Below, piece by piece: positions 7,345 to 15,773 of a stretch of 60,573 bases of DNA. Source of the stretch: Gammaproteobacteria bacterium (GTDB lineage: Bacteria; Pseudomonadota; Gammaproteobacteria; Steroidobacterales; Foliamicaceae); contig JAPOTY010000015.1 of the NCBI GenBank assembly GCA_026708965.1, forward strand, positions 5,001 to 65,573, given 5' to 3'. The translations under genes were made by a program, and so were the position numbers. The notes under the pieces were generated by a model. The model did not search any database. It was not told the DNA's origin and worked only from the letters and a program-made list of their open reading frames with translations. Every line of letters starts with the position of its first letter. Positions within the stretch are counted from its first letter, which is position 1.

Positions 7345-9099
7345 TTACAGGAGGGGGCCCGGGGCGTTGGGGCCGAGCATGGCTTCGCGCAGCGCGGGGA
7401 GCGGGGCGTTGCCGAGCGAGAGCAGCGTTTCGTGGAATTCCTTCCAAGCGGCGCGGCCGCCGCGGTTCGCTGTCCAGTCCTCGCGCATCCTCATGATGAT
7501 CAGCTTGCCCAGCGTATAGACGAAATAATCGGGATCGTAGGCGCCGCGCAGGGCCTGCTGGGCGGCGTTGCCGGGGTCCAGATAGGCCAGCTCGGCAAAC
7601 ATGCGCTGCGAGGTGTCCACGCTCATGCCCTCCACGTGCAGGCCGATCGACGAGAGAAAGCGCACATCGCGCATCAGCGCATCGAGGATCTGGCCCGCCC
7701 GCAGCAGCGGCTTGCCCTCGCTCAAGCCCGCCTCCTGCATCAGTTCCTCGGCGTAGTGCGCCCAGCCCTCGCTGAGCATGGCGTTCCAGAACAGCTTGCC
7801 CATGCGATTGGCGGAACGCTTCAAGTACAGGGAATGGAGGAAATGGCCCGGCCACACCTCATGCACCGAGATATTCAGCAGAGCCGCCTCCCCGGGCAGG
7901 TACTGGCGCCGCATCTCCAACGGCCACTCGGGATCAGGCCCCGCGATGTAATAGATCGCAGGCAGCCCTTCCTCATAAGGCCCTGGGATTTCGATATAGG
8001 CGGAGTTGGTGCGCCGGTATGCCGGAGCCTCCGCGACATAGGCCGTTTCCTCGCCTGGAATCCCGATAAGGTCCTTGGCGATCAAAAATTCCCTGAGTTG
8101 CGGAAGCTGCTCGCTGGCGCGCGCCACGGCGCCCTGCGGCGGCTTATCGCTGCGAACCCGGGCGGCGCAATCAGCAATGGTGATTGCGGAATCAATGAGC
8201 TTGCAGGCGCTGCGCAGCAACTCCAGATTTCGCGCCAAGTCCCTCTGCGCCACGTTCTTCAGCGTTTGCCAAGGCAGGTCGATGCGGTAGGCGCGCCGCA
8301 ACAGCTCCTGGTAGCGTTCCTCGCCCAGAGCGAAATCGCCAGCGGCATCGTCAAGGCGCAGTTCAAGCCAGTTCTCCGTTTCGCGCAAGGCGGCTACGGC
8401 CGAATCCAGAGCGGCTGCGAATTCCGCTTGAAGATCCTCATCGGCCACGGCGGCGAAAAGGCCGGGCAAATCGCCCTCCAAATGCGACGCCAGGCCTGCG
8501 AAGCGAACCAGGGCGGTGCGCACGAAGGGCCGCGGGAACGGCGGCCGCAGGGTTTCCCGCATTTGCTGAAGATAGGCGGGAATCTTCTCAAGGTGGGAGG
8601 TGAGCGCCGCAAGCCGCACATCCCTGGGCGCATACTCGCGGGCCACGTACACGCTGGGACTCAGCGGCCCCGCATACCAGGCCGGATTGCGAAGATGGTA
8701 TTCCGCCACCTCTACGCCAAACAGCATGCCTTCGATGGCCGACAACAGATGCTGGCGCTCCAGTTCCTCGGCGGGCGTGAGCGCATCGGCGGGGAATTCC
8801 TCAGCCGTCCGGCGCGCATATCCGCTCAGCATCGCGGTATTTTCGCGAATCGCCGCGAGCGTCACTGACTGCAACTGCCCGTCGTAGTCGTGGCGGCCGG
8901 CCCACACCGCCCGGGTGGGCGCCGCGGCGAAATGCGATTCGACGAACTCGTCGGTGAATGAGCGCCACGGCGATTCATCCGAAGCCGCCGGCTGCTGGCC
9001 GATGCTATCGCTATCGCTGCCGCAGCCTGCCATCATCAGGATGCCCACGGCCATCGCCACGAGCCACCCGTAAGCGCATACCGTCGTACGCAGTTGCAT
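7345..9099 (-). CDS. DUF885 family lipoprotein (putative metallopeptidase-like)
   Basis: 584 residues from the ATG at 9099. This start is chosen because it opens directly on a lipoprotein signal (MQLRTTVCAYGWLVAMAVG, then LMMAGC as lipobox); an in-frame ATG at 9141 would bury it. After the lipid-bearing Cys comes a Ser/Asp-rich linker, then a long helical DUF885 domain. The family hallmark HEVWPGHFLHSLYL, close to an HExxH zinc site, is near residue 435, and EGWAHYAEELM, a likely third-ligand helix, is near 460. Related proteins are predicted to be metal-dependent peptidases acting outside the cytoplasm; the substrate is unknown. It sits between the cytochrome c' gene and tyrS on the same strand. 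Confidence 0.9.
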   Translation of the reverse strand: MQLRTTVCAYGWLVAMAVGILMMAGCGSDSDSIGQQPAASDESPWRSFTDEFVESHFAAAPTRAVWAGRHDYDGQLQSVTLAAIRENTAMLSGYARRTAEEFPADALTPAEELERQHLLSAIEGMLFGVEVAEYHLRNPAWYAGPLSPSVYVAREYAPRDVRLAALTSHLEKIPAYLQQMRETLRPPFPRPFVRTALVRFAGLASHLEGDLPGLFAAVADEDLQAEFAAALDSAVAALRETENWLELRLDDAAGDFALGEERYQELLRRAYRIDLPWQTLKNVAQRDLARNLELLRSACKLIDSAITIADCAARVRSDKPPQGAVARASEQLPQLREFLIAKDLIGIPGEETAYVAEAPAYRRTNSAYIEIPGPYEEGLPAIYYIAGPDPEWPLEMRRQYLPGEAALLNISVHEVWPGHFLHSLYLKRSANRMGKLFWNAMLSEGWAHYAEELMQEAGLSEGKPLLRAGQILDALMRDVRFLSSIGLHVEGMSVDTSQRMFAELAYLDPGNAAQQALRGAYDPDYFVYTLGKLIIMRMREDWTANRGGRAAWKEFHETLLSLGNAPLPALREAMLGPNAPGPLL

Positions 9100-9165
9100 A
9101 ACCGGGCACGATTGTATCCGGCGGCCGCCGAGCCCGTTCAACGCGGGGCGCCGCGCAGCAATCGC

Positions 9166-9735
9166 CTACCCGCCTTCGGAACGGAACGCCCGATGGCAGT
9201 TCCGGCACGCATCCGCCAGCCGCTTCAGTGATTGCACCATAAATTCCCTGTCCCCAGCCTCGGCGGCCGCCACCAAGTTGCGGCCTTCGCGCTCAGCCGC
9301 CTCCGCCCGGGCCAGAAACTGTTCCGGGCGCTGCCAGATTGCCGGCAGGGCGGCAGTTTCCCCGGCATTCGAGCCCGGCGGAAACAGCGTGCTTATCAAT
9401 TGCGCATTGAGCCCGAGGGATGTTGCCTGGGCCTCGATATGGCTCTGGTCGAAATCCATTTCATCGGCAAGCAATCCGGTCAGCGCCGAAAGATGCGCCG
9501 CCATGCTCAGCATCACGTCCTTGCGGTAATCGATCACGTTCCCCATATCGGCCGAGGCCGCAGCCATCAGCATGGCGGCGCCAAGGGCGCAGCCAGCATG
9601 CGCGCCAGCGCCAAAACGCCAGCGTGAGCCCTTTCGCGGAGAAAGGGCGGGATCCAGCGCGTTGCGAATCAGGCGCAAAGCGGAGGCAGCACGCTTCGAA
9701 CCAAGCGCAAAGCGGGCAATTCGGATATCAGCCAT
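9166..9735 (-). CDS. cytochrome c' family protein
   Basis: Up to 189 residues. The C-terminus has the single haem-binding motif CRNCH followed by RAF, the position typical of cytochrome c' four-helix bundles. Upstream helices contain IDYRKDVMLSMAAHL and LLADEMDFDQ, which fit the family. A hydrophobic signal-like stretch (GCALGAAMLMAAASA) ends near residue 62, so the mature protein would be periplasmic. Cytochromes c' bind NO and other small ligands. The first 40 residues look abnormal: they read through a small hairpin (9628-9648) related to the palindromic repeat family, giving a PRKGSR segment. The true start is therefore uncertain. It is the last gene of the run that begins with the ECF sigma gene. 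Confidence 0.8.
   Translation of the reverse strand: MADIRIARFALGSKRAASALRLIRNALDPALSPRKGSRWRFGAGAHAGCALGAAMLMAAASADMGNVIDYRKDVMLSMAAHLSALTGLLADEMDFDQSHIEAQATSLGLNAQLISTLFPPGSNAGETAALPAIWQRPEQFLARAEAAEREGRNLVAAAEAGDREFMVQSLKRLADACRNCHRAFRSEGG
9628..9648. repeat. short hairpin related to the palindromic element family
   Basis: GCCCTTTC and GAAAGGGC form a perfect 8-bp stem with a five-base loop. On the minus strand it is preceded by GATCCCGCC, the same nine bases that begin both long palindromes at 20.13 kb and 43.31 kb. It lies inside the extended N-terminus of the cytochrome c' gene. Confidence 0.4.
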
Positions 9736-9787
9736 TGACTAAGCGCCGAAATGCAGGAAGCAACAAGCGCTTGGCGCAAGAGGCGGG

Positions 9788-10978
9788 CTAAAGCTCGCGC
9801 AAGGCCACCGTCACCGGCGCGGTGGCGGCGCGGACGGCAGGGAAAATTCCCCCCACCAAACCCACGGCCAGCGCGGCGGCTATGCCTTGGGCAAGCAAGT
9901 CGGGCGTGACCGCGAAGTTGAACACCACCTGGCTGAAGCTGGCGGCCAAAGTAGATGCCTGAAAGCCGTTCAGCGCCAGCCAGGCGATGGCGCAGCCGAG
10001 CATGCCTCCAAGAAACGCCAGGGCCACCGATTCCAGCAACGCGGCCAAAGCCGTGGGAAAAGAGCCGAAGCCCAGCGCCCTCAAGGTGGCCAGTTCCCGC
10101 GCCCGCGCCACGATCGACGCATACATCGCGTTGAGGGCGGCAAACACCGCGCCTATGGCCATAAGCGCCGAAACCGGAATCCCTATCACCCGAATAAGCG
10201 CGGCCGTGTCCTCGGCCTGTTGGGCATAGAACTCCTTTTCGCTCCACACGTCCACGGCCAAGCGCTGGTCGCCCGCCAAAGCCTCCTCAAGCCGCGCGCG
10301 TCCGCCGCCGCCGTCCATCCGGGCGCGCACCACCTGAAAGCCGCTGCCGAGCTGGTAGGCGGACTGGAGCACATTCACATCGCACCACAGCTCCGACTCG
10401 AACACCGATCCGCCGTCCTCGAACATGCCGGTCACCAGCCATTCGGTCTTTCCGAAGCGGATGGTCTGTCCCGGCTCCAAGCCCAAAAACTGGTTGCGCG
10501 CGCCGCGGCCAACAATGAGCTCGAACCGCCCGGGCGTGAACTCGCGGCCCTCCGCCAGCCGGTAGTTCTTGCGCAGGGCGTAGCCCGAGGGCTGGATGCC
10601 GCGCAGCGCGACGTTGGTCTCGCCGCCCGACGATCGATCCACCGCATTGACCACCCAGAACAGCTCCGACGAAACCTGAGGATCGCCTGCGGCATCCCTG
10701 GCGATGCCCGGAGCGAAGCGTATGACATCGGCCTGCTCGCTGCTGAAGCGGCTGTTGAGTTCCGCAGTGGAGCCGCTTCGCAGCACCAGCGCCACATCCT
10801 CCTGGCCGCTGCCCTCCATGGTTTTCTCGAAGCCCGACGCCATCGACAGCACGCCGGCGAACACGCCGGTGAGCGCGGCGATGCCGGACATGGCCACCGC
10901 GGCGGTGCCGGGCCGCTGCGGCAGGCTGCGCAGATTCAGCAACGACAGCGCCGCCGTCTGCTTCAGCCACCCGAACAC
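9788..10978 (-). CDS. FtsX-like ABC transporter permease (second of two)
   Basis: 396 residues with the MacB/FtsX layout: one membrane helix near the N-terminus (about 25-47, AAVAMSGIAALTGVFAGVL), a large periplasmic domain (about 50-250), then three membrane helices at the C-terminus (VIGIPVSALMAIGAVFAAL, LLESVALAFLGGMLGCAIA, GIAAALAVGLVGGIFPAV). The ARELATLRALGF coupling segment that contacts the ATPase lies between the first and second C-terminal helices. It lies 18 bases after the stop of the other permease gene, so the two probably form a heterodimer served by the ATPase at 12168-12863. The substrate is unknown; such permeases export or drive mechanical work at the membrane. Confidence 0.92.
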   Translation of the reverse strand: MFGWLKQTAALSLLNLRSLPQRPGTAAVAMSGIAALTGVFAGVLSMASGFEKTMEGSGQEDVALVLRSGSTAELNSRFSSEQADVIRFAPGIARDAAGDPQVSSELFWVVNAVDRSSGGETNVALRGIQPSGYALRKNYRLAEGREFTPGRFELIVGRGARNQFLGLEPGQTIRFGKTEWLVTGMFEDGGSVFESELWCDVNVLQSAYQLGSGFQVVRARMDGGGGRARLEEALAGDQRLAVDVWSEKEFYAQQAEDTAALIRVIGIPVSALMAIGAVFAALNAMYASIVARARELATLRALGFGSFPTALAALLESVALAFLGGMLGCAIAWLALNGFQASTLAASFSQVVFNFAVTPDLLAQGIAAALAVGLVGGIFPAVRAATAPVTVALREL

Positions 10979-10996
10979 CGCCCCGATCCTTTGGCG

Positions 10997-12157
10997 CTAA
11001 GCGGTGCGCAAAAGCGCGATGATATCCAGCCTCAGGGCGCGGATCACCGGCGGCAGGACCGAGCCGAGGCTAATCGCCAGCATCAGGGCCAAGCCCATCA
11101 GCACGCTGCGGGTTCCGATGCCCAGGCCGGCCGGGAACAAGGCGCCCAGCGCGCCGGACAGGAACGCCAGCCCGCCCCAGCCCAGCGCCATCGCCAGGAT
11201 GCCCACCGGCAACACCAGCAACAAGCCCTCTAAGACGGTGAGCCGGAAGATGCTGCCCGAAGTGAAGCCGAGCGTCTTGAGCACGCCCATTTCGTGGATC
11301 CGCTCGCGCACCGACTGCGCCATGGTGTGGCCGGTCACGAGCAGGATCATGAACACCACGGCGGTCAGGATGAGGGTCACGATCAGGCCGATATTGCCGA
11401 ACTGCTGCGCGTATTCCTTCGCGAAGGCCGCCTCGGTATTGGTTTTGGTCTCGGTTGGCGAATTCTCGAATTCCGCGTCGATCGCGGCCATCAGATCCTC
11501 AAGCGGCAGCGAGCCGTCGCCCTTGGATACGTACCAGCCCACGGTGCCGTTGCTGAAAGCCCGGGCCTCGTCGAAATAGTCGTAATGCAGCAGCATCACG
11601 CCCGCGTTCACGCCGCCGTCGATATCGTCGAAGATGCCTTCGATTTCAAATTCCCACACATTGCTGCCGTTGGCCCGCGTCCAGATGCTGGATCTGATCG
11701 GAACCCTATCGCCAACCTGCCATCCGTACTGAGTGGCCACCGGGCGGCCCACGATGGCGCCGCCCCGGTTTTCCAGCCAAGCCTGCCTGTGGGCATCGGA
11801 AAGCCTGATTTCGGGATTGAGCGCCAAGTACTCCTCGGCCACCACCGGGTATTGGGCGAACTCGGGGTTGTCCTGGTAGCGGCCGGCGAACCAGCTGGCG
11901 TGGGAAACCGCCTCCACGCCGGACAGGCGCGCGATCCGCGACTGGTAGGCCACCGGCAGCAGCATCACCAGCGACAGCTTGTGCGAGGTCAGCAGCCGCT
12001 CCTGCGATTCGTCGCTGATATCGCTGAGCGTGAGCGCGCCCCGCAAGCCCTCCAGCACGGTAAACAGGAAAAACACCACCAGCACCGCCAGCATCGTGAA
12101 GACGGTGCGGATGGGTTTGCGCCACAGATTGCGCCAGACGAGAGTGAAACGGTTCAA
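10997..12157 (-). CDS. FtsX-like ABC transporter permease (first of two)
   Basis: 386 residues. It begins MNRFTLVWRNLWRKPIRT followed by a strong membrane helix, as in MacB/LolC-type permeases. The periplasmic domain spans about 50-250 and contains GRPVATQYGWQVGDRVP, common in this family. Three C-terminal helices follow (IGLIVTLILTAVVFMILLV, then LTVLEGLLLVLPVGILAMAL, and VLMGLALMLAISLGSVLP), with the IHEMGVLKTLGF coupling helix after the first of them. It starts 10 bases after the ATPase stop. It is related to, but clearly different from, the permease that follows it, which fits a heterodimeric transporter. Confidence 0.92.
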   Translation of the reverse strand: MNRFTLVWRNLWRKPIRTVFTMLAVLVVFFLFTVLEGLRGALTLSDISDESQERLLTSHKLSLVMLLPVAYQSRIARLSGVEAVSHASWFAGRYQDNPEFAQYPVVAEEYLALNPEIRLSDAHRQAWLENRGGAIVGRPVATQYGWQVGDRVPIRSSIWTRANGSNVWEFEIEGIFDDIDGGVNAGVMLLHYDYFDEARAFSNGTVGWYVSKGDGSLPLEDLMAAIDAEFENSPTETKTNTEAAFAKEYAQQFGNIGLIVTLILTAVVFMILLVTGHTMAQSVRERIHEMGVLKTLGFTSGSIFRLTVLEGLLLVLPVGILAMALGWGGLAFLSGALGALFPAGLGIGTRSVLMGLALMLAISLGSVLPPVIRALRLDIIALLRTA

Positions 12158-12167
12158 CGCGAATTTC

Positions 12168-12863
12168 CTAACGGGTTGCCTCCGGCGCGGCGCCCAGCTC
12201 CCCCTTGTCGAGGTGCAGCACGCGGTGCGCGAACGAGGCGGCGCGCGGATCGTGCGTGACCATCACGATGGTTTTGCCGTAATCGCGGTTCAGCTGCTGC
12301 AGCAGCGCCATGATCTCGTCGGCCGTGGCGCGGTCGAGGTCGCCGGTGGGCTCGTCGCAAAGCAGAATGGGCGGGTCCGACACGATGGCGCGGGCAATGG
12401 CCACCCGCTGCTCCTGCCCGCCGGATAATTCGCGCGGATAGTGCGAAGCGCGCTCGGCCAGGCCCACCAAGCGCAGGGCCGTGTTCACATGCTGCTTGCG
12501 GCGCGAGGCCGGCAGCGACGTGAGCAGCAGCGGCAGGGCCACGTTGCGGGCGGCGGTCAGCACCGGCAGCAGGTTGTAGAACTGGAACACGAAGCCGATA
12601 TTGCCTGAGCGCCATTTGGCCAGCGCGCCCGGCGACAGCGCGCTGATGGCTCGGCCATCCACCTCCACCACGCCTTCGGTGGGCTTGTCGAGACCGCCCA
12701 GAAGATTCAGCAAGGTGGTCTTGCCGGAGCCGGAAGGACCCATCAGGCCCACGAAATCGCCTTTATTGATTTCCAGGCTGATGCCGTCGAGCACGCGAAC
12801 CACTTCGCGGCCCTTGCGGTAACTTTTGCCTACGCCCGTAAGCCGGATCAGTTGCTCAGCCAT
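12168..12863 (-). CDS. ABC transporter ATP-binding protein (LolD/MacB-type)
   Basis: 231 residues from the ATG at 12863; the longer open frame upstream is unlikely because it would overlap the adaptor gene. Walker A is GPSGSGKTT, the Q-loop region is GFVFQFYNLLPVL, the signature is [14 protein letters not shown], Walker B is ILLCDEPTGDLD, and the switch His is in VMVTHDPR. The signature carries QEQR where most family members have QQQR. Length and motifs match the LolD/MacB branch that powers FtsX-type permeases. It lies between the adaptor gene (31 bases upstream) and the first permease (10 bases downstream), making a complete ATPase-permease-permease-adaptor set. Confidence 0.95.
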   Translation of the reverse strand: MAEQLIRLTGVGKSYRKGREVVRVLDGISLEINKGDFVGLMGPSGSGKTTLLNLLGGLDKPTEGVVEVDGRAISALSPGALAKWRSGNIGFVFQFYNLLPVLTAARNVALPLLLTSLPASRRKQHVNTALRLVGLAERASHYPRELSGGQEQRVAIARAIVSDPPILLCDEPTGDLDRATADEIMALLQQLNRDYGKTIVMVTHDPRAASFAHRVLHLDKGELGAAPEATR

Positions 12864-12894
12864 GTCTTGCGGTTCAGCGCGCTGCGGTGAAACT

Positions 12895-14124
12895 TCAAGG
12901 ATAGGTGATTTCGTCGCCTTCGGACAGCCCGCCGGGCGGATCGAGAACCACGCGCTCCCCCGGCGACAGGCCGGATGAGATCGCCACCCGCGGCCCGTCG
13001 CGGCGGCCCGCCACAACGGCGCGGCGGCTCGCTTGGCCGTCCTCGGCAACGAACACCCACTGATCGCCGGCGCTGCCCATCAGCGCCGAGGCCTCCACGC
13101 TGATCACGTCCGATCCGGGCGCCGGGCGGGCTTGGCCGGGTTCGATGAAGGACACCTTGGCGCCCATGTCCGGCAATACGCGCGGGTCGCGCTCGAGGAT
13201 CCCCACGCGCACGCGCACCGTGGCCTTCTCGCGGTTGGCCGCGGGCACGATGGCGATCACTTCCGCTGGAATCCGCCACTCGGGATAGGCATCGAGCCGG
13301 GCCGTGACCGCGCCGCCCGGACGGACCCGCTGCAAGTAGGCCTCGTTCACGTCCACCTCGATTTCCAGCGATTCCATATCCACTAAAGTGCAAATGCCGG
13401 TGCGCGTAAATCCGCCGCCGGCCGATATCGGAGAGACCATCTCCCCGGGCTGGGCGTTCTTATCGATCACCACGCCGGCGAAAGGCGCGCGAATCACCAT
13501 TTCGCTGCGCGCCTGCTGCTGCACCGCCACCGCCCGCTCGGCAACCGTGACCGAAGCCCCATTGGATTCGAGGCGGGCGCCTAGGCGGTCGCGCGCCGCC
13601 CGCGCGGCATCCAGCTCGGCTTCGCTGGCCAACCCCCGGCCCCGCAGCTCCGAGAGCCTCTCGAAGGACCGCTCGGCTTCGTTCAGCTCGGCGCGCGTTT
13701 CGCCCAGCGCGCTGCGCGCCGAAGCCAGTTGCGCCTCGGCCAGACGCAGTTGCGCCAGTTCCGCCGCATCGTCCAGTTCGGCCACGATCTGGTCTTGCTC
13801 CACGGCCATGCCCTCCTCAACCAGCACCTGGCGGATTCGCCCGGTGCGCTTGGAGGACACCGTTGCGCTGCGCCGGGCGGTCACGTAGCCGCTGGCATCC
13901 AGAACGCTTGCGCCGCCACCGGCCGACGATCGGCGCACCGTCTCGACGCGCACTTCGGTGGCGGCGGTCGGCCAGAACAGCGCCGCCAGAGCGGCGAGCA
14001 CGCCCGCCGCGGCCAGCGTGGCGAGCGCAGGCCCAAGAAACCGCCTCGAGGCGGCGCGAGGGGGCTGCTCATCGCGCCGGATGCGAAGCCCCTCAAGACC
14101 TGGATTGGCGTCGGCTTCGCTCAT
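12895..14124 (-). CDS. HlyD/RND-type periplasmic adaptor (membrane fusion protein)
   Basis: 409 residues. A cytoplasmic tail of about 28 residues is followed by one membrane anchor (LGPALATLAAAGVLAALAAL). The biotinyl-lipoyl half-motif GRIRQVLVEEGMAVEQDQIV is near residue 95, then a long coiled-coil hairpin (about 115-205, Ala/Glu/Arg-rich). The second lipoyl half is RAPFAGVVIDKNAQPGEMV, then the beta-barrel domain. The C-terminal DGPRVAISSGLSPGERVVLDPP segment is the usual membrane-proximal domain. It bridges an inner-membrane ABC transporter to the periplasm or an outer-membrane channel. No outer-membrane channel gene is present nearby. It overlaps the upstream chelatase-like gene by four bases. 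Confidence 0.93.
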   Translation of the reverse strand: MSEADANPGLEGLRIRRDEQPPRAASRRFLGPALATLAAAGVLAALAALFWPTAATEVRVETVRRSSAGGGASVLDASGYVTARRSATVSSKRTGRIRQVLVEEGMAVEQDQIVAELDDAAELAQLRLAEAQLASARSALGETRAELNEAERSFERLSELRGRGLASEAELDAARAARDRLGARLESNGASVTVAERAVAVQQQARSEMVIRAPFAGVVIDKNAQPGEMVSPISAGGGFTRTGICTLVDMESLEIEVDVNEAYLQRVRPGGAVTARLDAYPEWRIPAEVIAIVPAANREKATVRVRVGILERDPRVLPDMGAKVSFIEPGQARPAPGSDVISVEASALMGSAGDQWVFVAEDGQASRRAVVAGRRDGPRVAISSGLSPGERVVLDPPGGLSEGDEITYP

Positions 14125-15773
14125 TGAGCGCCGATCCCGGCGCGATATGGATCCGGCAGCTCCGGAAGGCGTGGCGCGAAGGCGGAGGCCTCGTCCTCAT
14201 CGTTGGGCGGGGCGGGCGGTCCCCGCCGTTCGACCGGCATGGGCTGGCCCGTGAACGGCTCGGAAAAAGCGAGGTTGGACGCCTCTGCGCCCGCGCCCGC
14301 CGCCGGATTGCCGGCATGCTGCGACAGAACCGAGTCCATGGCTTGGAAGAAAGCCTCCACGATGGGCCCGCGGTAGCGGCCCACCGGCGTGCCGTTATAG
14401 ATCACGCGGGTGCCGTCCTGCACGTATTCGCGCACCAGCGGCTCATTCCAGTCCGGATAGTCGATGGGGTCGTAGCGGCTGTACTCGTCGAAGCCCTCGA
14501 AGCTCACCATCGCGTGCCCGAAGGCCGTGTCGGTATTCTCGGCGAAGAACGAGACGGGCACGTTCACCACGTAGTCGAATCCGTCGCGGATGCCGTCCCA
14601 GTACGCCTCGTTGGTGGATAGGTAGTTATTGTCCGGATCGTTGAGCGGATCGGCGAAATTCTCCTGGCTCATCACCAGCTGGTGGCGGGCGAAGCCGTAA
14701 CCCTCCAGCAGCTCCCCCAGATCCTTCTCCACAGCCCGCAAATACGGCGGCCCCAATTCCAGCCAAGCCTCATGCGGAACCTGATCCCAAGGCATGCCGT
14801 GCGTCGAAACCACCACCTTCACGGCGCTCGCGGCCGGGAACGTGTCCAAGCGGTCCTTCAGCATGGCGAGATAAGCATCGCGTATGACCGCCTGGTCGCC
14901 GAGCGGGGGCGTAATGATCACCTTGATTTGCTTGCCGTTCTCCTTCTCCCAATCGTGGATGTAGTGCATCGCGTGCTTGATGCTGCTATTGAATTCCTCG
15001 TGGTGCGAGTAAATCGGCCGCGGCACGGCCAGCAATACGGTATCGACGCCCGTATCAAGCAAATCGTACATGGCCCTGCGGGCCATCCCGAAATGCTCGG
15101 CCGTGACCCAGGCCCAGGGGATATCGCCGTACTTCCCATGCACCTTGCGCATCGCGTCGTCGGCGATAATGCGGTTGCCGGCCTCATGGGGAATGCGACC
15201 GTCCATGAACCCCTTGCCCGGGGCGTAGTAAAAGACCCGGCACTTGGTGATGAGCCTGGCCACCGATGTGGACATGCCGGCCTTCCGGCCGGGAAGGAGA
15301 AAGTATCCTTGGGCCATGTAGGTGCCGGTGGACGGCGGCGACCACACCACCTCCCCGGTCAGGTATTTTTGGGCGTACGGAACGCCGTCGAAGTCCGTAT
15401 CGCGCCCCATGTGGTCGATCAGCCGGGCGGGCTTGAATTCCTCGAATTCGTAATAGCGCTCCGTGTCCATCAGCACCACGCCGCGGTCGGCGCGGACCAT
15501 GTTGCGGATCGGCCAGGGAATGTACTGGAAGCTCTTCTGGGCTAGGACGTAATAATCCTCGAAGCGCAGTTCCTCCGGCTGTATAAGGTGGGAAATAAAC
15601 ACGCCCACCCGCCCTTCGGGCCGGGTGTCCTGGGCCTTGTAGTAGCTGAAGTAGTTCGGCTCCGCCAGCTGCGGCGGAGTGCGGTTCATGTATTGAAAAA
15701 CGCCGAATCCGGCCACCGCCAGCGTGAACACGGCGATGCCGGCCACCACCGCGGCCTTGAGCAGTTTCTTCAT
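14121..15773 (-). CDS. membrane-anchored chelatase-like protein
   Basis: 550 residues. Residues 5-28 are a hydrophobic signal anchor, so the bulk probably lies outside the cytoplasm. Residues about 250-430 contain VVVSTHGMP, close to the SxHGxP active-site His motif of ferrochelatases. Some 80 residues later comes DYVVNVPVSFFAENTDT, which resembles the PvgFvsDhlET block with the second catalytic acid. The N-terminal part (RVGVFISHLIQPEELRFEDYY) resembles the first chelatase half. The C-terminal 60 residues are Pro/Glu-rich and probably disordered. Ferrochelatases insert iron into protoporphyrin in or at the cytoplasm, so an exported relative would be odd; it may handle a metal or tetrapyrrole by another route. 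The assignment rests on motifs only. Its start overlaps the hydrolase stop by one base (TAATG). Confidence 0.55.
   Translation of the reverse strand: MKKLLKAAVVAGIAVFTLAVAGFGVFQYMNRTPPQLAEPNYFSYYKAQDTRPEGRVGVFISHLIQPEELRFEDYYVLAQKSFQYIPWPIRNMVRADRGVVLMDTERYYEFEEFKPARLIDHMGRDTDFDGVPYAQKYLTGEVVWSPPSTGTYMAQGYFLLPGRKAGMSTSVARLITKCRVFYYAPGKGFMDGRIPHEAGNRIIADDAMRKVHGKYGDIPWAWVTAEHFGMARRAMYDLLDTGVDTVLLAVPRPIYSHHEEFNSSIKHAMHYIHDWEKENGKQIKVIITPPLGDQAVIRDAYLAMLKDRLDTFPAASAVKVVVSTHGMPWDQVPHEAWLELGPPYLRAVEKDLGELLEGYGFARHQLVMSQENFADPLNDPDNNYLSTNEAYWDGIRDGFDYVVNVPVSFFAENTDTAFGHAMVSFEGFDEYSRYDPIDYPDWNEPLVREYVQDGTRVIYNGTPVGRYRGPIVEAFFQAMDSVLSQHAGNPAAGAGAEASNLAFSEPFTGQPMPVERRGPPAPPNDEDEASAFAPRLPELPDPYRAGIGAQ

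Noticed and set aside
7024..8868. 614-codon open frame on the plus strand
   Set aside because: It is antisense to tyrS and the DUF885 gene and contains no motif; a GC-skew shadow.
9887..11233. 448-codon open frame on the plus strand
   Set aside because: It covers both permease genes antisense and consists of His/Gln/Arg-rich low-complexity sequence.
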